Source: Candidatus Didemnitutus mandela (GTDB lineage: Bacteria > Verrucomicrobiota > Verrucomicrobiia > Opitutales > Opitutaceae). From it: a stretch of 64,000 nucleotides of DNA. The notes beneath the pieces are model-generated. The model was not told where the DNA came from. It searched no databases and saw only the letters and a list, made by a program, of their open reading frames with translations. The stretch spans positions 248,046 through 312,045 of the forward strand of contig NJAL01000004.1 of NCBI GenBank assembly GCA_002591725.1. The letters are read 5' to 3'. Positions 21,150-30,405 of the stretch are shown piece after piece. Position numbers and translations under genes: made by a program. Position 1 is the first letter of the stretch. Every line of letters begins with the position of its first letter.

Positions 21150-22090
21150 TATTGATATCCATGAAGAATATCTCGCCGTTTCCCAGGGGTCGGCTCGGTT
21201 TTTCTAGCCACTTTTCCCAATCTCTCGCTTATACTCACTCAAAATATCGTACGCCCGGCTTTTCGACAGTTAATTTTGGAATTACGGCCTGGATGCTCGC
21301 ATCGAAAGGTGCTAGTGCTACTTATGATGCTCGGGGGTGGCGCCCTGTTAATTACGGCTGGTCAGCGCGCATGAAAAGCGTTTTCTGCACGATGGTGAAT
21401 TCCTTCATCTACCTGTATGGCAGTCGTGGGGGAGTTTTTGTAAGTGGTTGGTTATGTAATTAACTTTTGGCGCGATGCGCTCGGCGAGTTAACTGGTTCA
21501 GAAACCGGATTTTTCTGCGTGGTTTTGGCAGTTTGATCCTGATGGCCGGCGTTCTGGAACACGTGTTCGCAGTGTTTCAGAGAAAGTTTGGGATCATCTC
21601 GTCGGCTTTGATTTGGGGTGCGGCTTTGCCAGCTAGGTCGTTTTTTCATGCTTTGGAGCGTTCTCGTGTATGCGCCGCTGGTGCGCTGGGTCTGAAAGCG
21701 CTGGATGGCTACTTTTTCAACCTGGGGCGGCGAAGGGGGGATAATCGATTTTGCGGGCGGCACGGTGGTCCATATTTGGTCGTGGGTAGCGGACTGGTTT
21801 TGGCTCTGTAAACGCCTAGGGCATCCGAAGCTGTCGAACCTTGCCGAACAATCTCTCTATGGTTCTGTCAGGTATGGCAATTGTTCTGGGGGTGACTGAT
21901 TCGGTCTTAGCGCGCCCGCTCGGCTGCTGTTTCGAATCTCGATACAACGTGTGCGCTGACGGTGCACGCAGGTAGCGTGCAGGCGCATTGAATTGGGAGT
22001 TATTGGAAGTGGTCGTGTAACGGAGGGTAAGGACGCTTGGTCTCGCTTTGGGGTTTCTTGCCGGCTTGGTGGCGATTAACGACGGCGACG
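21150..22090 (+). pseudogene. amt: Ammonium transporter, degraded
   Basis: Key Amt blocks are present on the plus strand in different frames. They are TAWMLASKG, then CTMVNSFIYL (family: 'GL.fFYGG.Vr.KNvLstmm.Sf'), then the signature IDFAGGTVVHI at about 21738-21770, and GFLAGLVAINDGDG at about 22048-22090 (family: 'G..AGLVaItpaag'). Stops and frameshifts separate them, and the last third is badly worn. The living protein is a trimeric inner-membrane channel for ammonia or ammonium. A PII-like remnant follows directly, the common amt-glnK pairing, so identity is well supported by context. Confidence 0.8.
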
Positions 22091-22132
22091 GACGTTATTG
22101 ACTGTACGGAGAATGATGGCGCTTGGCGTGAA

Positions 22133-22430
22133 TGGTACCGGTTTGCTGCTGGTCACGGCCATCATCTGGGAAGAGAAACTCGACAAGGTATGGCAGACGT
22201 TTATCGATGCGGAAATCAAATGAGTCAGTCATGGCCAGTGATTCAAAATCGAAGTGCAACGCGTACAAAATATGGATCCCAAGGTGCAGACTGTAATCGT
22301 GTGTAATGACACATTTGAGAACGAGGTCGTGAAAACGACCTTGTAGATCGTCCGCAGTGGAGTGGAAGTATCGATCAGCGATCGGAAATTTTTTTTGTGC
22401 AGGATCTTGCAAGTGCCTTCGTATTTGCAT
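22133..22430 (+). pseudogene. glnK: PII nitrogen regulatory protein (GlnK/GlnB type), nonsense mutations
   Basis: A single plus-strand frame reads LVTAIIWEEKLDKVWQTFID (family: 'ki.AiIKPfKLdeVreAL.d'). After two stop codons it continues PKVQTVIVCNDTFENEVVKT, then a third stop and IVRSGVEVSISDRKFFLCRI (family: 'k.ki.vvV.De.ve.vv.tI..aArTG.iGDGKIFV'). The T-loop region with the uridylylated tyrosine is shortened. PII proteins report cellular nitrogen status and block the ammonium channel, and this gene sits just downstream of a dead amt. Frame is kept across three nonsense codons, so decay here is mostly by point mutation. Confidence 0.78.
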
Positions 22431-22628
22431 TTGCGAAAGTAGAGGCCAGGCGGTGTTCATGCTGGTTGGATTATCGTCCAAACAGCAGCCAACGAACGGG
22501 CGAATGCGAAAAAAGACCAAAGACTTACGGAACTTGCTAAAGGATAAATAACGCGATTGGGTGTCTGCGTTGCTAAAAAATATTGTAGAATTTACTTTGA
22601 CAGCCGACTTTGCTAACTTTTCCTTTTT

Positions 22629-22754
22629 ATGAAAGTTGTTTCCTCGATAAAATCCGCAAAAACGCGTCACCCTGACTGCCAGGTTGTGCGCCGCAAGGGA
22701 CGTATCTACGTCATCAACAAGACCGACTCGCGCTATAAGGTACGCCAAGGTTGA
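22629..22754 (+). CDS. rpmJ: 50S ribosomal protein L36 (zinc-free type)
   Basis: A 41-residue ribosomal protein starting at ATG 22629 and ending at TGA 22752-22754. The sequence contains [20 protein letters not shown] and ends KVRQG, the classic L36 C-terminus. It lacks the CxxC pair of zinc-binding forms, so it is the C-minus paralogue type. It lies 18 bases before rpmE on the same strand; the two probably share a transcript. A TTGACA element sits about 30 bases before the start codon and may be part of the promoter. Confidence 0.95.
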   Translation: MKVVSSIKSAKTRHPDCQVVRRKGRIYVINKTDSRYKVRQG

Positions 22755-22772
22755 CTTTAATTCTTTAACCGC

Positions 22773-23027
22773 ATGAAAACCTCTGGTCATCCCGTTTTGA
22801 ACAACGTTTGTTTCCTCGATGTTGTGACCGGTAAGCGTTTCCTCACCAGGTCGACTATGAAGTCCTCCCGCATCGAGAAAATCGATGGCGAGGACTATTT
22901 CGTAATCGTGCGTGATGTTACAATGGACTCGCATCCCGCTTACACCGGCGAGAAGCGTCTCGTCGACACGGCTGGCCGTATCGAAAAGTTTACTACTAAG
23001 TTCAAGCGCAGCAGCAAAGCTAAATAA
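22773..23027 (+). CDS. rpmE: 50S ribosomal protein L31 type B
   Basis: An 84-residue large-subunit protein. Recognised blocks are the start KTSGHPVLNNVCFLDV, then LTRSTMKSSRIEKIDG and DSHPAYTGEKRLVDTAGRIE, which is the conserved C-terminal half 'sHPfyTGk...dt.GRvekF..ky'. Zinc cysteines of the A type are absent. The ATG at 22773 begins 18 bases after the rpmJ stop. A terminator-like hairpin follows the gene at 23062. A long open frame on the opposite strand spans both ribosomal genes and is a shadow. Confidence 0.94.
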   Translation: MKTSGHPVLNNVCFLDVVTGKRFLTRSTMKSSRIEKIDGEDYFVIVRDVTMDSHPAYTGEKRLVDTAGRIEKFTTKFKRSSKAK

Positions 23028-23059
23028 GGCTTCATTTCGAAACGACTTCCATCGAGTTC

Positions 23060-23081
23060 TCAACTCCGGAGGAGTTTTTAT
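23060..23081 (+). terminator. Rho-independent terminator after rpmE
   Basis: AACTCC at 23062-23067 and GGAGTT at 23071-23076 form a six-pair stem around a GGA loop, followed by a short T run (TTTA TT). Placement 34 bases after the rpmE stop fits the end of the rpmJ-rpmE transcript. The stem is short, so strength is uncertain. Confidence 0.55.
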
Positions 23082-23195
23082 TGGCGCATGCTTGCTTACC
23101 TCTAGGAAACTCCGGCTGATAAAGGCTTAATCTTCATTGTAAAGCCGCATGCCTTCAGGCGTAAATCGTGGAATTTTTCCGGCTAACCCAAACTT

Positions 23196-23862
23196 GTTTG
23201 TTTCGGTTACGAAACAGCATCCAGCTCTATTGAGGGTGTCGATAAACTGGCCTGGCTGCATAGACTGGCGGTGCTAAAACAGATTGAAGAAATGGCGTGC
23301 GAAGCAACGGAACGTGTTGTTTTGCTCGATGAGGTTTTTGGGTTGCGGCTGGATATCACTCGTCCGGGGCGATGTGGATTGTATAAGAGTCCGCAGATTC
23401 TACATCTACATTGAGATAGTGGATCCAATCCAAGTGGTGGAGCCAACGGCACTTCGGTGATCATCAAACTAAAAAGGTGGGCTGGACAACAGTGGTTGTA
23501 ATCGGTGTTTATTGGCAGGCGATCGAATCGCTCGCCGCTTATTTCGACGCTGGCCATATTCGAGGTTATCCCGTTTCTCTTTTGAATCGATCGGCCATTA
23601 TGCTAGATTTGACGAGGTAGGTCTCGCTGCCGAGTCGGGTGGCGAGGGGAGCCAGTTTCCCTATAAAGATTGAAGACATAATTCAGCACGGCGTGTGTCG
23701 TTATGGTTGGCGACGGAGCGAACGATCTCGAGATGAAGGACACGGCGAATCTTTTCGTGAGCTTCGGCTGCTTTACACCTTGTCTAAAAATCGAGGCGGG
23801 AGGAGCGTATGTTTTCGTCCGAAAACTTAAGCAAGCTGCGGGCGTTGCTAGACTGAAAACAC
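23196..23862 (+). pseudogene. SerB-like HAD-family phosphatase, degraded
   Basis: Plus-strand pieces in order match phosphoserine phosphatase-type HAD-IB enzymes of this lineage. SSSIEGVDKLAWLHRLAVL follows where the DxDST nucleophile motif should be (now YETASSS, both aspartates gone). LLDEVFGLRLDITRPGR comes next. GWTTVVVIGVYWQAIESLA (motif II region) and MVGDGANDLEMKDTANLFV (motif III, 'vGDGaNDl.M') complete the set. At least two frameshifts and several stops are present. The enzyme would have made serine from phosphoserine or served a related phosphatase role. The loss of the nucleophile means that even a repaired frame would be inactive. Confidence 0.72.
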
Positions 23863-23910
23863 TTCGCTTCGGCTTGTCATCGCCATCGAAGCGGTCCAAC
23901 GCATGGAACT

Positions 23911-25413
23911 ATGTGCCGTGTTTTTGCGATTTTGATCTTCACCTTTGGTTTGGCTCCGGCTGTTTTTCCGGAAAACCCGACTCCGTCGACACCGGCGTTG
24001 GAAGAGACTTTTCCCACGCCGCTTCCGTTGTATCGGAATTCCGGAAGCGGAATCGTGCAGGTTTTACAAGATCGGGTGGAGCAGGATCCTTTAAATTTGA
24101 TTGCGACGGTGATCTTTCTGGCGGCGATTGTGCACACGTTCTTCACGGCGCGTATCCGACATTGGGCACACAAGGTGGAGGAACAGCATTTGCAGAAGCT
24201 GAAGACGAAGCTCCAGCCGCTTGGAAAAGAGTCCGAGATCCTACATGCAGTCAGTTTTAGTGGGCAGATACTGCACTTTTTTGCAGAGACTGAGGCTGTC
24301 TTTGGCATTTGGGCTGTCGCTCTCGCTTTCGCGATCGTTTTGACGAAGGGCATCCCGACGGCGATTAATTATCTGGGGAAACATGTAAACTATACCGAGG
24401 CGCTTTTTGTCGTAGTGGTAATGGCTATTGTTTCCACGAGGCCTATTTTGCAGCTCGCGGAGCGTTTTCTGCGCGCTCTGTCACGGCTTGGCGGGGGAAG
24501 CCCGGCGATGTGGTGGCTGGCCATCCTGATTGTGGCGCCGATTTTTGGCTCATTCATTACGGAACCGGCGGCCATGACCATCAGTGCGCTGTTGCTTGGT
24601 AAAGAGTTTTATGCGCTGAAGCCGGGCCGAAACTTGAAATATGCCACCCTAGGCTTGCTCTTTGTAAACGTCTCTGTTGGCGGAACGCTTAGTCATTTCG
24701 CTGCGCCATCGGTTTTGATGGTTGCAGAGCCGTGGGGATGGGACACCGCGTTTATGTTTGAGCACTTTGGCTGGAAAGCAGTCGCGGGTATCACGGCTTC
24801 CACGTTGCTTTATTATTTCGTTTTCCGCCGAGACTTGAAGGGATTGAAAGCGGACTTGGTGGACCACGAGCCATCTACGGGTTTAGTGCCGGCCTGGGTG
24901 GTGGTCGTACACTTGGGTTTTCTTGCCTACACGGTTTCGATAGCGAACTATCCTGCGCTGTTTATTGGAGGCTTTTTGTTCTTTCTCGCCTTTATCCAAG
25001 CTACCACTCTCTACCAAAATGGAATTGATCTGCGCAATCCCATTTTTGTGGGCTTTTTCCTCGCAGGCTTGGTCGTTCATGGTGGTTTGCAGGGCTGGTG
25101 GTTGCAGCCGCTGCTTGGGCGCTTGAAGGAAGTGCCGTTGTTTTTTGGAGCTATGGGCCTTACAGCCTTCAACGACAATGCTGCTATCACCTACCTTGCG
25201 ACCTTGGTACCGAATTTAAGCGAAGAGCTTAAGTATGCGGTCGTTGCGGGAGCTGTGACAGGAGGCGGCCTAACAGTGATCGCCAATGCCCCGAATCCAG
25301 CTGGCCAGTTGATCCTCGGACGCTTTTTCCCAAAGGGAATTTCCCCACTCGGTCTATTTCTCGGAGCAGCGGTGCCGACGGTGCTTATTGCGCTCATTTT
25401 TATGCTGACCTAA
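23911..25413 (+). CDS. Putative Na+/H+ antiporter (PF07399-like family)
   Basis: A 500-residue polytopic membrane protein. A signal-like hydrophobic leader (residues 1-20) is followed by about a dozen hydrophobic segments. Diagnostic stretches are FGSFITEPAAMTISALLLG, GGTLSHFAAPSVLMVAEPW, FEHFGWKAVAG and GLTAFNDNAAITYLATLVP, which I associate with the 'putative Na+/H+ antiporter' family. The charged FNDNA motif in a membrane span is a likely ion-binding site. Frame and length are intact, while a citrate/NhaD-type transporter immediately downstream is dead. It may therefore be the one remaining antiporter of this locus. Substrate assignment is from family memory only. Confidence 0.8.
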   Translation: MCRVFAILIFTFGLAPAVFPENPTPSTPALEETFPTPLPLYRNSGSGIVQVLQDRVEQDPLNLIATVIFLAAIVHTFFTARIRHWAHKVEEQHLQKLKTKLQPLGKESEILHAVSFSGQILHFFAETEAVFGIWAVALAFAIVLTKGIPTAINYLGKHVNYTEALFVVVVMAIVSTRPILQLAERFLRALSRLGGGSPAMWWLAILIVAPIFGSFITEPAAMTISALLLGKEFYALKPGRNLKYATLGLLFVNVSVGGTLSHFAAPSVLMVAEPWGWDTAFMFEHFGWKAVAGITASTLLYYFVFRRDLKGLKADLVDHEPSTGLVPAWVVVVHLGFLAYTVSIANYPALFIGGFLFFLAFIQATTLYQNGIDLRNPIFVGFFLAGLVVHGGLQGWWLQPLLGRLKEVPLFFGAMGLTAFNDNAAITYLATLVPNLSEELKYAVVAGAVTGGGLTVIANAPNPAGQLILGRFFPKGISPLGLFLGAAVPTVLIALIFMLT

Positions 25414-25559
25414 ATCATTTTCCGGAAGGCATTCCTCCTGTATTTGGCAGGTCCTGTGTCCCATTCGTCGCTTTTGCTGTTGTAACCACGACTTATCCTC
25501 CGTTAGCCATCCCTTTCGCGCCGCTTCTCCTGTTGACTGCCGCATGTTGCTAGCTCACC

Positions 25560-26790
25560 ATTGAAGTGAAAAATCTTAGGGGATATTTGCATATCGCCTT
25601 GACGTTGTGGCTCTTTTGTTGCGAGCTAGGCTATTACCTATTTTGGATTCTCGGTGGCAGACACAGAATTAAGTAAATCCTTGAGAGCTATTGCTTGCTT
25701 TATGTGTTTGATCTGTTGTTTTTTCGTGGTGGCGAGAGGCCTTTTACCTCAAGGTGAACAAGGTGAATGGCGAAGGCACATAGATAAGCAATGTCGTGTT
25801 TCTGGTGGTCGTGGCAATCGCGACAAATTTTATCGGTGTTACTGGTTCTTTGACACTTCTCGTACGGCCGTGAACCTGGATGAACAAATATCGAAAAAAG
25901 CCTTTACATTGTTTTCTTTATTTTTTTCTAAGATGGCGGTTTTGCGTTCACGCCGATGGGTGATTCCCGTTGCTTCTTGGCCATTTGCGCGGGGCTACCG
26001 TTTTCCTGGCTGATCTAATACGCTATACTGCTATAAGATGGTCTGTGCCGGCCTGATCCTTTTGACCTTTTACCTTTTTGATCGGTGGAGCTATAGCAAG
26101 GTGAAACTCCGCGTTCGCGCTAATGCCGAGGAACTGGACACTTTGCGCTTCGATAGCGGCATCAATGTGCTGTTGCTGTTGGTGGTGATCGGACAGTTTT
26201 TCTGTCCAACGAGTTTTTTGTGAGCGAAACCGTTGTGTTGAGCGTTGGAGCAGCATCGTTATTTCCCTATGCATGAAAAATGCGGATGGTGAAAACAAGT
26301 TTAGCATCGGTCTGATGGATACAAGATTGTATGGCTATTTGTTGATGTTTTTCTTTGACGATTATGCCGGTGTTCGATTACCTCTCACAGTATGGTTTCG
26401 AGCGTGGATTCAGCTTATCTGTTGTATTGCTATTTCGTAGCGGGCTCGCTGTCCGCGGTGCATCGATAATGCGCTGACTTATATGGACCTTTTCAAGCTT
26501 TACCAGATTAGCATTTTTTCGATGGCATCGAGGGCCAAGCTATGGTGACCCAGGTTGATGATCGACTACCCATCTTTTATTGTGACGACGAGTCTGGATG
26601 CGGTTTTCTTCGGCGCGATTACATACATCGCGCAATGGGCTCAAATTTATGGTAAAAAACTGCCGAGAATGCTGCATACAAATATCTTCATTCTTCGGAT
26701 GTACTCTTTAAACTCAGCCTGCCAACCTTGTTGGCGATTTTGCCATCGTCAGGCTGCTGTTTGGCCAACATTTGATTTTAGCCTAGCTTA
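25560..26790 (+). pseudogene. NhaD/citrate-transporter-type sodium-proton antiporter, degraded
   Basis: The plus strand spells NVVFLVVVAIATNFIGVTGS, then LTLLVRP and WMNKYRKKPLH, matching the NhaD pattern 'iGtTGaSmlLIRP.ir.Nk.R..k.H'. Further on are LLLGHLRGATVFL (family: 'PLFLGfLkGv.Ff'), GINVLLLLVVIGQFF, DNALTYMDLFKLY and VTTSLDAVFFGAITYIAQWA (family: 'D NaptYl.F' and 'l.aisaGavFmGA.tYIGNaPN'). Stops and frameshifts are spread along the 1.2 kb. The intact gene would exchange Na+ for H+ at the inner membrane. Its intact neighbour upstream belongs to a different antiporter family. Confidence 0.75.
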
Positions 26791-26858
26791 GCAAAACAAA
26801 AAAGAACATGGTCTGACGGATGTGCGTTTTTTATGCCTGCGAAGGCAGCAGAAATGAT

Positions 26859-28127
26859 TTAGGGGAATAGACCGCGTTTTGTCTTGGCTTCGATCACTCG
26901 CGAAATGCCCAACAATAAAGCCGCTTCACGGCGCGAGCAGTTGTATTGGCATTTTTTATCCTCGACAGAGGCTTTTGCCTTGGCGAGCTGCTTGTGCAGC
27001 TTTTCAAAGACCTCTTCTTTACTCCAATAGTAGCTTTGCAGGTTTTGAAGCCACTCAAAGTAGGATACAATGACGCCTCCGGAGTTGCAGAGCACATCAG
27101 GAATGACTTCTATATCGCCGCGCGCGTCGATTATTTTATCCGCAGCGTTAGTGGTGGGGCCGTTGGCGCCTTCTGCGAGGACGCGGCACTTCAGATTGGC
27201 GGCATTATTTTCATTGATTACCTGCTCAAGTGCCGCTGGGATCAATACCATGCAAGGAAGCTCCATCAGCTCGTTATTGGTGAGGGGGTTGCCACCCATG
27301 TAGCCTCTCAGGGTGCGGTTTTTTGCGACGTGTGAGATGGCTTCGCGGACGTTGATTCCCTTGGGGTTGTGGAAACCTCCGGTGAAGTCGGAAATGCCGA
27401 TAATTTTGGCGCCCCAGGCTTCTAGAGCCAGGGCGGCTTCACTGCCCACATTGCCGAAGCCTTGGATAACGACGGTGGTTTCTCCCGGCTTGATTCTTAG
27501 GTCGCCGAGATAGGCTTTAACAAACCAAGCTACGCTTTCGCCAGTTGCCTCCCGGCGGCCGAGGGAGCCGCCAATAGCCATGGGTTTTCCGGTTATAACG
27601 CCGGGATCGTAGTGGCCGGCGTGATTCGAATAGGTGTCCACCATCCATGCCATGACTTGCTCATCGGTGCCGACGTCAGGGGCGGGAATGTCGACATTGG
27701 GTCCGATAAAAGGAGCGATCTCTTGCATATAGCGGCGGGAAAGACGTTCGAGTTCCGGTTTAGACAGACTATGTGTGTTGACGATAACACCACCTTTGGC
27801 TCCGCCGTAAGGAAGGCCGACGAGCGAGCATTTCCAACTCATCCACATGGCTAGCGCTGCAACCTCCCCGAGTGTTACATGCTCGTGGAATCGGATGCCG
27901 CCCTTTGCTGGACCTGTGGAGAGATTGTGCTGCACGCGGTAACCTTCGAAGGTTTCGACTTTGCCGTTGTCGAGCCGCACGGGCAGGGAAACGACTACAC
28001 AGCGTCTCGGCTGTTTTGTGCGTTCACACACGCCGGTCGGAAGGCCGAGGATATCGGCGGCGCGATCAAATTGACGACAGGCCTGCAGGAAAATAGACGA
28101 TTGATAGATGGTATTTTGGAGAGACAT
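26859..28127 (-). CDS. gdhA: Glu/Leu/Phe/Val dehydrogenase, probably glutamate dehydrogenase
   Basis: A 422-residue cytoplasmic enzyme interconverting glutamate with 2-oxoglutarate and ammonia using NAD(P). The substrate domain has GPAKGGIRFHEHV and GLPYGGAKGGVIVN with the two catalytic-site lysines, then IPAPDVGTDEQVM with the catalytic Asp. The Rossmann domain has VVIQGFGNVGS. Length is typical of the 420-residue type. With amt and PII dead nearby, this enzyme may carry nitrogen into or out of glutamate on its own. It is divergent from uvrB, with about 220 bases between the two starts. Coenzyme specificity cannot be read reliably here. Confidence 0.95.
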   Translation of the reverse strand: MSLQNTIYQSSIFLQACRQFDRAADILGLPTGVCERTKQPRRCVVVSLPVRLDNGKVETFEGYRVQHNLSTGPAKGGIRFHEHVTLGEVAALAMWMSWKCSLVGLPYGGAKGGVIVNTHSLSKPELERLSRRYMQEIAPFIGPNVDIPAPDVGTDEQVMAWMVDTYSNHAGHYDPGVITGKPMAIGGSLGRREATGESVAWFVKAYLGDLRIKPGETTVVIQGFGNVGSEAALALEAWGAKIIGISDFTGGFHNPKGINVREAISHVAKNRTLRGYMGGNPLTNNELMELPCMVLIPAALEQVINENNAANLKCRVLAEGANGPTTNAADKIIDARGDIEVIPDVLCNSGGVIVSYFEWLQNLQSYYWSKEEVFEKLHKQLAKAKASVEDKKCQYNCSRREAALLLGISRVIEAKTKRGLFP

Positions 28128-28350
28128 GGAGAGAAGGGCGGGGATAGTTCGTTTGACTGTGTTCTAGGATGGTCGCTTCTGGCACCGTGGCAATGGACTT
28201 TAACACACTTACTGGGTCATGACATCGCCCCTAATCGCCACGGTAGAACGCTTGGTTTTACGCTTGGTTTTTAAGAGTAGCCCCATTCTAAAGGGAAACA
28301 CCTGATTGCGTAGTTGCTGGCTGGCAAAGTTTGGCTACATCACTGGAGCG

Positions 28351-30405
28351 ATGTTCAAACTACATGCCGATTACCAAGCTACTGGCGATCAACCGCAAGC
28401 GATAGAAAAGCTGGTCGCATCGATCTGGGCCAAAAATCGGCATCAGACGCTGCTGGGCGTGACCGGTTCAGGTAAGACCTTTTCGATGGCCAACATCATC
28501 GCGCAAGTGCAACGGCCCACGTTGATCATCTCACACAACAAGACATTGGCAGCACAGCTCTATTCGGAGTTTAAAAATTTCTTCCCAAAAAACGCCGTCG
28601 AATACTTCGTAAGCTATTACGATTATTACCAGCCAGAAGCTTATGTGCTGTCGAGCGATACCTATATCGAAAAGGATTCTTCAATCAACGAGGAGATCGA
28701 GCGTCTCCGGATCTCAACTACCAGTTCGCTCGTGAGCCGGCGCGACGTCATCGTGGTTGCCAGCGTATCCTGCATTTACGGCTTGGGCTCGCCGGAAGAC
28801 TTCTCGGAGATGCGGATTGCGATCAAGCGCGGCGATATGATGGCGCGGAACAAGTTGCTCGAACGACTTGTTGACAACCTTTACGAGCGCAACGATTGCG
28901 AATTGAAGCGCGGATGTTTCCGCGTGCGCGGCGACGTGGTCGACGTGATGCCGGCGTATCTCGAACATGGGTTGCGAGTGGAGTTTTTCGGTGCTGAGAT
29001 CGAAACGATCACCGAATTCGAACCGTTGACTGGTACAGTGATCCGCAGGATCGACGAATTCGATATTTATCCGGCCAACCAATATGTGACTACGCGAGGA
29101 AAACTCGAAGGCGTGATCGCCGGCATCAAACGCGAATTGGATGAGCGCGTAGCGTTCTTTGAACGCGAGAAAAAATATCTGGAGGCGCAACGCATTCGGA
29201 TGCGCACGACCTATGATTTGGAAATGCTGCAGGAAATGGGATTCTGCAACGGCATCGAGAACTACTCACTGTATTTAACGGGCCGGAAACCCGGTGACCG
29301 ACCGTTTTGCCTGATCGACTTTTTCCCAAAAGACTTTCTGCTTTTTATCGACGAGAGCCACGTCACGCTGCCCCAAGTCGCCGGTATGTATAATGGCGAC
29401 ATTGCCCGCAAATCGACACTCGTAAAATTCGGTTTCCGACTTCCTTCGGCACTCGACAACCGTCCGCAGAGCTTTGCGGAATTCGAGCAGGTTACGGGGC
29501 AGACGTTGTATGTTTCCGCGACGCCAGCGAAGCTTGAACTTGAGCGGTCGACCGTGGTGGCCGAACAGATCATTCGCCCGACCGGATTGCTCGATCCGGA
29601 AATTACGTTGCACCCGACAAAAAGGCAGATTGAAAACCTGATCGAGGAAATCGGTGCTGCCGTCGAAAAGGGTGAACGTGTGCTCGCGACCACGCTAACC
29701 AAAAGACTCTCCGAGGACATCACGAGCTATCTGCGGGAGGCGAAAATCCGTGTGGAATACTTGCACTCCGATATCGATGCTCTCGAACGTGTGGAGATTT
29801 TGCGCAACCTCCGTCAGGGAAGTTTCGACGTGCTTGTCGGCATCAATCTTTTGCGCGAAGGACTCGATCTGCCGGAAGTTGCGCTGGTGGCGATTCTTGA
29901 TGCGGATAAGGAAGGTTTTCTGCGGAGCGGTACCAGTCTGTTGCAGACTGCTGGACGCGCTGCGCGTCACGAAAAAGGACGGGTGATCTTTTATGCAGAT
30001 ACGATAACGGAGTCGATCCGCTATACGATAGAGGAAACGAAACGGCGTCGCGAAAAGCAGATAGCTTACAATATTGCACATGGCATCACGCCGCGTTCGG
30101 TCAAACGGTCGGAACAGGCCAGCTTGCATGTTTACGATGGTACTGGCCGCGACCAGCAGGTGGAGCCAATGGTAGCGCAAACAGGGGATGATGTCGCCAG
30201 CGTGATCGCTGAGTTGGAAAACGAGATGCAAGAAGCATCCGACCAACTCGAGTTTGAGCGGGCGGCGTTACTGCGCGATCAGGTCAAGACGCTGAAGGAT
30301 AGGAACAAAAAACTGTCCGCAGGCATGCCTGGCCGCCATACCGGCCCGAAAAAAATCGCACGAAACGTCATCAGAACTAGCAGAGGAAGCGAGGGGAAGG
30401 GTTAG
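28351..30405 (+). CDS. uvrB: UvrABC excinuclease subunit B
   Basis: A 684-residue helicase-like subunit of nucleotide excision repair. It receives DNA from UvrA, verifies the lesion and recruits UvrC. Walker A is GVTGSGKT at residues 36-43. The DNA-threading beta-hairpin is YYDYYQPEAYV, Walker B is LLFIDESHVTLPQ, and motif VI lies in LQTAGRAARHEKGRV. The C-terminal UVR motif that binds UvrC is LEFERAALLRDQVKTLK. I chose ATG 28351 because the family begins F.L.adyqPtGDQP; an in-frame start 45 bases upstream has no family support. Its last four bases overlap the end of the convergent orphan gene. It is intact even though photolyase is lost. Confidence 0.97.
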   Translation: MFKLHADYQATGDQPQAIEKLVASIWAKNRHQTLLGVTGSGKTFSMANIIAQVQRPTLIISHNKTLAAQLYSEFKNFFPKNAVEYFVSYYDYYQPEAYVLSSDTYIEKDSSINEEIERLRISTTSSLVSRRDVIVVASVSCIYGLGSPEDFSEMRIAIKRGDMMARNKLLERLVDNLYERNDCELKRGCFRVRGDVVDVMPAYLEHGLRVEFFGAEIETITEFEPLTGTVIRRIDEFDIYPANQYVTTRGKLEGVIAGIKRELDERVAFFEREKKYLEAQRIRMRTTYDLEMLQEMGFCNGIENYSLYLTGRKPGDRPFCLIDFFPKDFLLFIDESHVTLPQVAGMYNGDIARKSTLVKFGFRLPSALDNRPQSFAEFEQVTGQTLYVSATPAKLELERSTVVAEQIIRPTGLLDPEITLHPTKRQIENLIEEIGAAVEKGERVLATTLTKRLSEDITSYLREAKIRVEYLHSDIDALERVEILRNLRQGSFDVLVGINLLREGLDLPEVALVAILDADKEGFLRSGTSLLQTAGRAARHEKGRVIFYADTITESIRYTIEETKRRREKQIAYNIAHGITPRSVKRSEQASLHVYDGTGRDQQVEPMVAQTGDDVASVIAELENEMQEASDQLEFERAALLRDQVKTLKDRNKKLSAGMPGRHTGPKKIARNVIRTSRGSEGKG

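Noticed and set aside
22095-23063. 322-codon open frame on the minus strand
   Set aside because: It is antisense to the clearly real rpmJ and rpmE genes and to the PII remnant, and contains no family motif. Codon structure of the plus strand explains its openness.
29262-29723. 153-codon open frame on the minus strand
   Set aside because: Shadow of uvrB.
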